Source: Vicia villosa
Taxonomy: Eukaryota > Streptophyta > Magnoliopsida > Fabales > Fabaceae
Assembly (NCBI RefSeq): GCF_029867415.1
Contig: NW_026705324.1
Span: 434,001-498,000 of the forward strand
DNA length: 64,000 nt
Direction of reading: 5' to 3'
In this document: piece after piece, positions 54,701 through 64,000 of the stretch
Position numbering within the stretch: the first letter of the stretch is position 1
Layout of the letters: the number at the start of each line of letters is the position of its first letter
Notes under the pieces: model-generated
Seen by the model: the letters and a program-made list of their open reading frames with translations, nothing else
Database searches by the model: none
Told to the model about the DNA's origin: nothing
Made by a program: the position numbers and the translations under genes

Positions 54701-55749
54701 CGCATCCCCATGTTTACCATTTCGGTGAAATCACATGGAGCACTAGCAATCATGCGTTCATAGTAAAACGGATTGAGAGTATTCAAGAAGATCTTTGTCA
54801 TCTCTTTCTCTTTTAACGGTGGATTAATCTGAGCAGCAGTTTCTCTCCACCGTTGGGCATATTCTTTGAAAGCTTCATGGTCTTTCTGAGCCATGGATCG
54901 AAGCTGATCTCTGTCTGGAGCCATATCCGAGTTGTATTTGTATTGTCGGACCAAGGCCTCGCCTAAGTCATTGAAAGTTCGAATATTGGTGCTATCCAAA
55001 CCTGTGTACCATTTCAGTGCGGCACCAGTCAAACTGTCTTGAAAGTAATGGATAAGCAACTGATGATTATCTGCATAAGTAGACATTTTTCTAGCATACA
55101 TCACAAGATGACTTTGTGGACAAGAACTTCCTTTGTATTTCTCAAAGTCTAGGACCTTGAACTTAGCTGGTATCTGTACACTGGGAACCAAACATAGCTC
55201 CTGGGCATTCTTTCCAAACAAATCTTTTCCCCGAATAGCTTTGACTTCCAGCTGAATCTTGTTGAATTGTTCTTGGAGATCTCCTACAAGGCTTCGTTGA
55301 TTTGTGCTATCACCCTGATCATGATAAATCTCATTGTCTCCGTAAGGAACAGTGTGAACCATAGGAGTCGGAACCGTCATAGTGGGTTGAGAAAGTGCCA
55401 TAGTGACTTGAGAAAAAGTTACCCCCTGATTTGGAGTAAACTGTGAACTTTGTGCAGCAGGCGCTTCAGTTGTGGATGTTTGAACCCCAGAAACATTATG
55501 GCGGAAACCTGTACCGAAGCTGAAAGGCGTGCCCCAACCTTCTGGCATGGAGAAAGATGGAATGCTGAATGCAACTGTAGAAACTGGAGTAATGACCTCA
55601 GATGTCACTGTTGCTTGACTGTTGGGTGGTGGCGGCTGATTCTGTGCGGCCATTAAGGAGTCAACCAGAGTAGTGAGACTTTCCAACTTTTCCTGAAGGG
55701 TGGTCACTGTACCACGAAGCTCAATATTCTCTTGTTCAGAGTGTTCCAT
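51721..55749 (-). pseudogene. Element B gag-protease, three in-frame stops
   Basis: The frame is shared with A and shows no frameshift, but TAA codons lie at 53530..53532 (from Gln CAA), 52552..52554 (from Ser TCA) and 51919..51921 (from Gln CAA). The gag core is intact. The last Cys of the variant zinc knuckle is Tyr (GHDLEHY), which should impair RNA binding. The protease DTGSS motif remains. A Gln-rich stretch near 54420..54490 differs in length from A. The start ATG at 55749 matches that of A. Confidence 0.92.
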
Positions 55750-56059
55750 TACTCTTCTTCTGTTTGAACGAGTATTGTATCTGTGATCTGATTGCGAGCG
55801 CGGTTGAGAAACTTTGAGACGCGACAGCTTGACGATCTATTGGAGAAAGATCCAAAAGATGAGACTCTTATACAACAGACTCGATATGCAGAATGATGTA
55901 TGCAAAAAGAAGTTTATGATTTTTCCAAACATTTTTTTAAGATTATTTCCTTGCAAACATTTGAACACAAACTACTCTTTTATTGAATGAATGGGAAATG
56001 TTACAACATTGGAGCGTAGCTCCTTACAAAAGCAAATGATAAATAAAAGCTAAACAATC

Positions 56060-57589
56060 CTAAGCATCTTCATCAGATGAAGAACCAAATGCGTTGTGCA
56101 GCTTGAGCTTCATGATTTCTTTCCCATAGCGAGCTTTCAATTCGGCCTTTTCGGTCCTCAGTTTGTCAACAACATTCTTCCAATCATCAGGAGTCTGAGC
56201 GTTGCTTGTTGAGCCTTCAAGTTTTTTCTTGCTTTCTTTGATGTACCTCTTGATTGCAGCGTCTTTTTGGCGGATCTTCTCATCTTTACTCATGAGCCAT
56301 CCATCTTGATAATAGAGAGTTTCTTCGTGATCTTTCACTTGTTTTTTCAACTTTCTGTTTTCCACATCGGTCTTACGAAACTTTTCTTCCCAAGCATCTT
56401 TCTCTATCCTCATCTTGGCTAAAGTGTCTTGGTATTCCTCCATAGTGGGAATGTTGGGTCGTTGAGACACTGCAGGAAACATGGGTTTTTCATAATCATA
56501 AGGCATTTGAAACTCCTTTGCTCTTTTCTTTACCCAGCAGGTGTAGGTGTCCACGGCAATGCAATTTCTCGCCTCACCTTTTTCTTTCCATCGGACGTCG
56601 TACCAAGCTCTCACCATTCTTGTTTTCAACCTTTGAGGATCATCCCCTTCTTTGTAAAAGTAGCATTCCACTGCGAGACCAAAGGGTTTAGCTGAATTTG
56701 CATACCCGAGTTGTCGTCGGGCTAGAACCGGGTTGTAGTTAATTCCTCCTTGTGTACCAATGAGGGGTACGTTGGCGAATTCTCCGCAACTTTCAATGGT
56801 TTCTGTACCACAGTGAGCCAAGGTATACCAACGAATATCATGATTAGTAAGAGACATAAGTCTTCGAGGCCAACGCAAGCCTTCTCGGTTTTCCGTGAAG
56901 ATAGGAGACTCAGGTAAGTGTGAAACAATCCATTTGAACAACAGAGGTGCACAACATACAATGATTCCACCGCCTTGGCGATTCCTATGATGGACAGAGA
57001 AATACATGTCACCAAGCAAAGTCGGAACAGGATTTCCATTCAGAAAGATCTTTATGGCATTGATATCAACAAAGTCGTTGACGTTGGAAAACAGAACCAA
57101 CCCATAGATGATCAAGGCTAGTATAGCTTCAAAAGCTATCATGCTACCAGTTTCGATGAAATCAAAGGCTTTCTTTACCAGGAAGTGTGAAGTTAAACCC
57201 GGGAGGTTTCCTTTGGTAGTCCAATTACTCTCTACTTCAGATTTCTTCAATTGGATACTTGCTGCAATGACGTGTGACTTAGGAATGGTTTCCAAACCAT
57301 TGAAGGGTATTTTGTCAGACACAGGAATACCCAAAAGATTGGCATATTCTTCCAAGGTCGGTACCAACTGGTAGTTTGGAAAGGTAAAACAACGGTAGAC
57401 GGGATCATAGAACTGAACAAGAGTCTTGAGAAGTCCTTCATCAACATGAGTATTCAGGATAGGCAAAAGCTTTCCATAAATTTTCCTAAAATCCGAAGGA
57501 TCTTGTACAAAAGATGATAACTCTATCAGTTTTCCCACATCAGGCGCTTTGAAACCATATTTCTTGGTATGCCTCTTTACCTCTTCCAT
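56060..57589 (-). CDS. Ogre ORF1 protein (element B)
   Basis: 509 residues, uninterrupted, closely similar to ORF1 of A apart from the first few dozen residues and scattered changes. It has the same architecture: an N-terminal globular part to about 375, a charged coiled coil from about 380 to 495 and an SSSDED tail. The two extra residues are at the N-terminus (MEEVKRHTKKYG). Its function is unknown. It is the only open B gene. Confidence 0.82.
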   Translation of the reverse strand: MEEVKRHTKKYGFKAPDVGKLIELSSFVQDPSDFRKIYGKLLPILNTHVDEGLLKTLVQFYDPVYRCFTFPNYQLVPTLEEYANLLGIPVSDKIPFNGLETIPKSHVIAASIQLKKSEVESNWTTKGNLPGLTSHFLVKKAFDFIETGSMIAFEAILALIIYGLVLFSNVNDFVDINAIKIFLNGNPVPTLLGDMYFSVHHRNRQGGGIIVCCAPLLFKWIVSHLPESPIFTENREGLRWPRRLMSLTNHDIRWYTLAHCGTETIESCGEFANVPLIGTQGGINYNPVLARRQLGYANSAKPFGLAVECYFYKEGDDPQRLKTRMVRAWYDVRWKEKGEARNCIAVDTYTCWVKKRAKEFQMPYDYEKPMFPAVSQRPNIPTMEEYQDTLAKMRIEKDAWEEKFRKTDVENRKLKKQVKDHEETLYYQDGWLMSKDEKIRQKDAAIKRYIKESKKKLEGSTSNAQTPDDWKNVVDKLRTEKAELKARYGKEIMKLKLHNAFGSSSDEDA

Positions 57590-58363
57590 AACTTAATCCT
57601 AATGTTTGCAAATAAAATTCTCTAAATTTTTTTTGGAAAAATCATGTTTTTATGGAAAAAAGATGGGTTTTTTTTTAATGAATGTATGAATGCGTGGATG
57701 CATGAATGCCACATATTCAAACATGGTAACACAAACATGGTAATACGAACATGGTAACGCAAACATGGTACACAAACATGGTAACACAAACATGGTACAC
57801 ATAGGTTCAAAGGTCCAGCGTCACGAGCATGAGGTCAGGGAACCAAAAATGGGATAGTTCTAGTTAATCACCTGCACAACATGTTCTACTGATACGTCAG
57901 AGTCTACATTTTTCTTTCGGATATTACCGGCCTTCCACAATTAAACTCATGAGCCAGCAATATTCTCAAGAAAAACTCGTCTGAGTGTGGTTCTCCGCAT
58001 GACAACTATCCAAGTCTTCACCTGGATCGTTTCTGCACCACGTCCTAATAAGGCCAGGATGGGTTGGGGTTCTACGGCCAACTCAGCTTCTACAGTTCAA
58101 TGCAGCAATAATGTTTTCGCTACGAAACATGCTAAACATATATTACCAACAAGGAACCTCCACTGAGCGGAAGGATTCTCACGTACGCCTGTACATGACT
58201 ATACCCTCCACCTAATTCTTATGTGTACTTAATCCGGGTTAGGATTTGTCCATAATCTATCACTTGTAACAGAACCACACAAGTAACAGAACCAAAGAAC
58301 CACATATGTAATAAAAAACAATAATTAGAAATAACCCTTCCTTTGGAAATAATAAAAAGATGG
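57590..58363 (-). other. Element B leader
   Basis: Non-coding and homologous to 8034..8827. The hairpin AATCC-TAACCC-GGATT is at 58246..58231. The GTTACCATGTTTG minisatellite is at about 57722..57800 with different unit spacing from A. An A/T-rich run precedes ORF1. Confidence 0.7.
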
Positions 58364-58381
58364 TCCCCAGTGAAGTCGCCA
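58364..58381 (-). other. Primer-binding site of element B
   Basis: Reverse complement of TGGCGACTTCACTGGGGA, six bases inside the 5' LTR end at 58388 and identical to that of A. Confidence 0.85.
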
Positions 58382-59245
58382 TTTTTCTGTCGCGGGCGAA
58401 AAATCGTTTATCCTTTTTTTTCGGGATGAGACACCTGATGGCTTCTTTGGGCTCGAGTGCTCATAAAAATGATTTTTCTTTTGTTCCGACCAAACTTTTT
58501 ATTATTTCCAAAGGAGGAAAAGGAAAAAAGCTGCAATAACCTAAAAGGTGGGGGGAGAGATCTTGGGTAAGAGGGTTGGTTATACGAAGGGAAGGTATTA
58601 GTACCCAACGTATCTATAGTACTCTATAGGATTCTTTATTGTTTTTCATTCTATGTTATGGTGGAGGTTCTGTTGTGAAATAGGTGGGACCTAAGGTGTT
58701 TGTTTGATTATGCTCGCAAAGATCATCGCGATCCTCTGCATACATATCCCTTAGAGGGAATCAGAGCATCTGTAGCTCGGGGTCTACGGGTGCTAAGGTT
58801 TAAGTGGTTTGAGAGAGAAGTTTTGCTCGCCAAGGAATAAGACCTTGTGCCTACGTATTCTCAAAGGGATGTTGAGAAAGTCAGAGCAATCGTAGTTCCC
58901 ACTTATGCTAGTGGAAGCAAAGGAAAAGAGACAAATGTCATCTAAATGTTCGATGTATCTAATCTATATCATCACATACATCTGTTTGTTTTTGTTTGAA
59001 AATCTTTTCATTATAAGCCCTGGGCTGTGCCACTTATGGCGCTTAGAATGATAAAGATGCTTTTAGCCAGCCTTGTGGCAAAAACTTTCAATGAAGTCAG
59101 CCTTGTGACAAAAAGTTTTGATTAATCAGCCAGCCTTGTGGCAAAAGTTTCAATGAAGTCAGCTTTGTGACAAAAACTTTGATTAATCAGCCAGTATGGT
59201 GGCAAAAAAGGTTTGATTGATTAGCCAGCCTTGTGGCAAAAAAAG

Positions 59246-59279
<34 letters not shown>

Positions 59280-60604
59280 TGTGATGATATAGAAGAGATA
59301 CTCCTATCATAGAGATGATAAATGTCTAATCTCCTAGGGTATTTGATTTGGATATTGGGGATGCTTATAAGAAGCCCGTGGGTCCTTGTACGAAGCCCAA
59401 GAGGAGGCTATCCGAGGGTCCTTGCATTGTAAGCCCAAGAGGAGGCTATGGGAGGGACAATCCAGGGTCCTTGCATTGTAAGCCCAAGAGGAGGCTATGG
59501 GAGGGTCACTCGTTTGTACAAAGCCCAAGGGGAGGCATGGTATAGTTGGTTTGAGCTCTTAGAGCGATTTCACCGGGAAACCATACTCTATGTCCTAACC
59601 TAAACTAGGGAGATTCTTTGCACGAAGCCCAATAGGAGGCTATGGGGAACCTAGTGTTGTACTAAGTTGAACAAGTATAACACAATCACAAATATGAACA
59701 AGTACGAGCAAATATGAACAAGTACATGGACAAATATGAACAAGTATGAACAAGCACATATATATAACAAGGTGTATGTGTATAATGGAGTTTATGAAGG
59801 AAATATACCAGTAAGCATGATCCGTTTGTATGCACGGGGCTCGGGACTCATACTCGGGGAGAGGCCCATTGAGTTATTCAAAGCTATGTAAACAGGTATT
59901 CACAAAAGGGCTTGGGACTTATACCTACATGGAGGCCCATGGTATATTTTTGGGAAGATTTAAAGAAAACCTTCATTTTTGATTTGTTGTTCGAAGTTAA
60001 AAAAACAGATTGAACGAGATATATACAGAAAGGTGTGTGTACAATGAAATACCTAATTTCATGTACAGGAATGGGACTTATACCTATGTGGAGGCCCCTG
60101 GTATTTTATAAAACATGGTTGATTGTTTTGTTAAAAATGAGAGGTTTCGTCGTTTGAAAACTGTTTGAAAGTTTGTTTTGAAAGAGTTTTCTGTACAAAG
60201 AAAAACGGTAAAAAGAAAGAGGAAAGAAAAAAAAATTAAAAAGAAATGGTTTATAAAGAAAACCGTGATTGCTTGTTTTTAAAACGGTTTGAAATTTTGA
60301 AAGAAATCAAATTAATCAAGATAAACAAAAAGATTATACTTAATTAACACTTAGATGACTAGGGTTTGATCACAAAATATTCACAAGTGAATAAGTTTGA
60401 GAAATCAAGTAAAAAACAATATTTAAAAGTATTAAAAAACACTTAAAATATGTCATTTTAAACTCAATTAAAAATGCATTAAATAAATATATTTTTGTGA
60501 TTTTTTTTTTGATATTCATAAAATACATATATTAAATGAGAAGTGTGTGAAAAATGAAGTAAAAATGAATTGATTTGAATGGTTAATTAATTAAGTGAAG
60601 TTGT

Positions 60605-60692
60605 TAAAAAAAATAATGAATGCCAGGGTTTGAACCCACGCCCTGAGGTTCACTACTCAAAACAGCAACCAACTGAGCTGCGCGTGCAGCTT
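60605..60692 (-). promoter_or_regulatory. tRNA-like A-box/B-box module in element B 5' LTR
   Basis: On the minus strand GCAGCTCAGTTGG starts at 60681 and GGTTCAAACC at 60636, again 45 bases apart, followed by a T-run (A-run 60606..60613 on plus). The sequence between the boxes differs from A in more than a third of positions, while the boxes, spacing and terminator persist. The palindrome at the A-box edge is imperfect here. Confidence 0.55.
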
Positions 60693-61635
60693 GTTATTCA
60701 TACGCTTCCAAGGTAATATATTTTAAAACAAACATTTGAAAACTTTGAACGAAAATCTGGCGCCAAGAACACACCCTAACTGAAATTCAAAATTCTTCAA
60801 AACTGTGTTGTTTTGATCGATCAAAGGGTCTATCTCACTCGGTTTTTCACGAGGAACATGATGGTGTCCTTTAATTTCATTTATTTTTGCTCTAAGATGA
60901 TTAATTTTCTGATGAACACGAAGAACCCTAATATGACAAATCATTGTGAAATCGTGTATGATCATGATATGATGCAATTGATTGAGGGTTATTATTCAGT
61001 GATGGTGCAGAAACAAGATGGTAACTCAGTTTTTCATTTATGATGCATGTATGATAGAGTTTGAAGTTCATGAGCACTTACCTTAAAAACGACAAAAGTG
61101 AGGATCGAATTCTGCAAATGAGGAAATCCAGATGTTGTTTCTTGATCTGAACACCTTCAGTGGACCTTATGGAACATGTTTGAATGCTCGGAGTGGATTG
61201 AAAACCTCTTGATCAGTTTGTGGTACTCGATCTGCAGTAGGACTCAAGTGAGGATTAAACTTGGTGATTTTGGAGTTACAGGTCAGGGATAATGATTGGA
61301 ATAGTTCATATATGGTACATGGATGGTGTTTGGATGATTAACTTGGTCAGAAATGAGCTTGGGTGAGATTTGGCATGATAAGGCTCAATATATGTTCATA
61401 TGGAAGTGAGGTAGTGATTTTGAGATTTGAAGTGTTTTGGGGTGTATGAATGGATCAAGCACATCCCATATGATGTTTATGAGTTGTGGGAAGCATTACT
61501 TTGGCCAGAACTTCAAGGGTTTAGAGGTTGAGATTTCTACCTCTTTGAAACTTAAGAAACTTGCAATTCAAGAAAGAAAGAGAAAACCTATCTTTTGTGA
61601 GGTTTTGGTGTGATTTTGGAAGTGATTTGAACCTC

Positions 61636-61643
61636 TATTTATA
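61636..61643 (-). promoter_or_regulatory. TATA box of Ogre LTR (element B 5' LTR)
   Basis: TATAAATA on the minus strand in the same ggcc...gagg context as the other three Ogre LTRs. It is the probable promoter of the B genomic RNA. Confidence 0.6.
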
Positions 61644-63230
61644 GGCCAAAAGTTCTGAACTCAGACCTTTATATGTTGATCAAGAAGTGATGATTTGGCA
61701 TTTGGAGATAAAATGGAATCTTCACATTTAATGCAAAATGGTTAAAGTGACTTAACCATGGTTATTTCTCTAAGCTTCTTATCTCTTTCCATTCTGATCT
61801 CAAACCAGAAAAATATCTTCCAATTATTGCATTGGTGTGTCATCACTTGGATTATAGGTCATGTAGTATTGAAACTTAGTGAAAATGGCTTGAAATTTCA
61901 TGCATAATGACCTCTAATGACAAAATTCAAAAACATGGCTACACTCCATATTTTTTCATGCTTTTGGACATTTTGGAAAGCTCATGTTATTTACTTCAAA
62001 ACCCTAGTTGAAAGTTTCTTCAAGACCCTTAAGGAAATGGGTGAAAAAGATCCATGAACTTTGAAGAAAATGAAGTTTTAAGTGAAATTTTCAAAAGATA
62101 CCAACTTTGAAGCTCCATATCTCTTAAATGGTTGATCTTTTGGAAAAAAATTATATGTGACAAAGTTGTTCATTGGATCAAAATCTACAACTTTCATGTT
62201 GAAAGTTTTTTTTTCGGTTTGTAGGTGAAATTTTGAGTTATTCCCTTCCAAAGTTTGGAAAAAACCATTGAAAAACACTTGGAAAATTTTCTAAGTATAA
62301 AAGTCAAACTTTTGACTTTTTGATTCTTGATTGATTTTCTTGATTTTTCTTGATCAAATGACTTTATATATCATATATTGATGATTTGAAACTTCAAAAG
62401 TCATGGTTGACCAAAATTCCCCAAAAGTCAATGGTGATCTTGTACAATCGACTTTTTCAAACGAATCGCGTTTCTGGAGATTTCAAATGAATCAAGCTAT
62501 CCTCCTCCAATGAGTGGTATGAATGGATCATATTGAGTTACTGGAGGATATTGAATCATAGTTTGAGTTGTGACACCATGTCCTGATTAAAAAGGCAGTT
62601 GTTCAGTGAATTAGGTCAAAAACCCTAATTGTCGACCTGATGAAATTGATGACTGTGGATCTTGAATTGAGATGTAATTTCCATTGGATGTTGTCATAGG
62701 GATTATTTGAAGATGATTGAAACCTTTGATTAACTTCCTGGGGATTTTTAGGGTTTCCCAAATGTGATCCCTGATTTTGGTCCCTGATAGTTCAAAAACC
62801 TTAATCTGATGATTTGAGATTTCACTGTTGATCAATCTTTGTGTAGGAGATGTTCTGAGCCAATGGATTAAGTCAAAATGATGCACTTGGGGTCTTGAGG
62901 TCATTTCCCAAGTCATTAGGTCAAATCCTGAGCAAAAGTCAGGGATGTGCTATCTTCAGTTAAAACCCTAATTTGGTTGATTCAAAGCCTCTGAGCTTGT
63001 TGAAATGAATCTTTGAGGACCAGATGTTGATTGTTGATGAAGATGGTTCTTTTGAGATGAAGGGAAAGCAAAACCCTAATTGATTGTTGCTTATACTGAT
63101 GAGTGATTTCTTGATTAAACCCTGCTGAGTCACAAGTAGCAAACACAAGCTATGCAATTTGTTAGAGATGCAAATAATGCATATGCTATGATATGAGGTG
63201 GTATCTTAGGTCAAAAATTGGGGTATGACA

Positions 63231-64000
63231 ACGGGGAAAAGCGAAAGCACACAATAATATCACACAAACGAGCTCCACTCGTAAAGCAAACAAACCAATG
63301 GCACTGGCCGAGTGGTAGAAAAGTGGTCCCGCCATAGCCAAGGGGAGCAGCTCAACCCAAGTCAACCAAGCATCAGACCTCGTGAAAATGATCGGGCCAT
63401 AGACAAGAGGAGCGGACCCCTCTCGGCAACAGAGCCGTCACGGATCGTAAAGGAAAAACGGTGCGTGCATACACCGAGCGTCAACGTCGATCAACGTGAG
63501 CTATAGGAAATGCGGGGGTCCGATGGCATGAACCCTTTTCCTGACATACTCGATAACAAGATCTTGTGCGGGTTCAGAAGCGAGCCACGCGTATCGTGCG
63601 CATACTGAACGGACTCTATGAGACTAGGCGGGGGTTGATAGCTAACCCTTTCCGCGTGCCTTCCATGAGGACTTAACGGAGTGCCATATAGGAATTATTA
63701 CACCGTGACTCCCTACCGCAAAGCACAAATATAAACACACCAACAAAAACAGAGCCTCTTTCGAGGACTTGGCCAGATGCATGTCTAAGTCCTACTTCTC
63801 ATGTTAAAGGATGATACGAGAAAGCGATAAAGGGAGATAGAAATAAAATGAAACGAGATCAATACCAAACGGATGATGATCCGTAAACTAAAGTGAAGCA
63901 AAGCGAAGAAACTAAGAATCCCGCGAGCAAGCTAGCAAAGAAAAAGCAAATGGTCAGCACACCGATTAGCCATAAGCACACAGAGGTCGACATGCACGTC
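63231..64000. other. Unidentified GC-richer flank outside element B
   Basis: This 770-bp stretch is compositionally unlike the AT-rich elements. I find no ORF with support, no TSD partner in the window and no similarity to A, B, C or D. Two imperfect copies of a segment with GCGGGGGT...AACCCTTTYC occur at 63512 and 63628, 116 bases apart, and can form GGGTT/AACCC hairpins. It is probably part of another repeat into which B inserted. Confidence 0.4.

Larger units (their letters stand above)
1..63230 (-). mobile_element. Element B: outermost Ogre retrotransposon, minus strand, interrupted by element A
   Basis: This Ty3/gypsy Tat-lineage (Ogre) element reads right to left. Its 5' LTR is 58388..63230, followed by the PBS, ORF1, gag-pro, an intron and pol down to 47955, then 3' untranslated sequence to 47206. 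The element resumes at 3084 and ends in the 3' LTR at 2545..1, which is truncated by the window start. The two LTR parts (1..2545 and about 60684..63230) are near-identical, with scattered substitutions and a 2-bp length difference. Its gag-pro and pol are broken, so it is not autonomous now. The 5 bases right of the LTR are ACGGG, but the matching target-site copy lies outside the window. Confidence 0.93.
58388..63230 (-). repeat. Element B 5' LTR
   Basis: 4843 bp. In B orientation it starts TGTCATACCCC at 63230 and ends CGACA at 58388. It has the TATA box at 61636..61643, the tRNA-like module at about 60605..60692, CACAAGGCTGG units at 59060..59270 and the conserved hairpin near 58573..58608. 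It is similar to the A LTRs but belongs to a distinguishable subtype, with segments such as 59690..59780 diverged. Confidence 0.94.

Noticed and set aside
63231..63235. ACGGG as the target-site duplication of element B
   Set aside because: The other end of B is outside the window, so the duplication cannot be confirmed.
63307..63318. TGGCCGAGTGGT, an exact tRNA-Leu/Ser type A box
   Set aside because: No B box occurs at a suitable distance downstream, so it is probably chance.

Overview
This window is plant nuclear DNA made almost entirely of LTR retrotransposons. No host gene is visible. The main component is Ogre, a very large Ty3/gypsy (Tat lineage) element with LTRs of about 5 kb, an extra ORF1 before gag, an intron between protease and reverse transcriptase, and a second RNase H. 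Ogre copies of about 22.5 kb are typical of the legume tribe Fabeae (Pisum, Vicia, Lathyrus), so a pea-like legume is the likely source. That is an inference from the element family.

Layout: four elements are nested inside one another, and the three inner ones have exact 5-bp target-site duplications. Element B (Ogre, minus strand) is outermost. Its 5' LTR is 58388..63230, its internal region runs leftward to 47206, resumes at 3084, and its 3' LTR is 1..2545 (cut by the window start). Element A (Ogre, plus strand, 3085..47205, TSD AGATG) sits in the 3' untranslated region of B. Element C (Ty1/copia, Sirevirus type, plus strand, 19695..41295, TSD AGGTT) sits in the 3' untranslated region of A. 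Element D (gag-only Tat-related element, plus strand, 20636..33251, TSD TTGTG) sits in the 5' LTR of C. With insertions removed, A is about 22.5 kb and C about 9.0 kb. The insertion order must be B, A, C, D. Positions 63231..64000 are GC-richer DNA outside B that I do not recognise.

Coding content: A has intact ORF1, gag-protease and RT/RNase H/integrase frames, and a GT-AG intron (14699..15050) joins the last two in frame. B has an intact ORF1, but its gag-pro has three in-frame stops and its pol has stops, two frameshifts and a lost integrase catalytic Asp. D encodes only a gag with one stop. C has gag, a scrap of integrase tail, no RT or RNase H, and a long extra ORF of the env-like position.

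The most interesting content is non-coding. By eye, Ogre and D share a set of apparent RNA structures, several with compensatory changes: (1) a nested fold in which the polypurine tract lies in an internal loop between a helix just upstream and a helix formed with the first bases of the LTR; (2) an array of hairpins after the pol stop, two of the three in A with GAAA tetraloops; (3) a leader hairpin with a TAACCC loop soon after the primer-binding site; (4) a 10-bp-stem hairpin near the LTR 3' end; (5) tRNA-like A-box/B-box modules followed by a T-run inside the LTRs; (6) tandem 3' repeats complementary over 12 nt to the primer-binding site. Together these may form a cis-acting RNA toolkit for packaging, priming and strand transfer. 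The structures are read from sequence; the functions are inferred.
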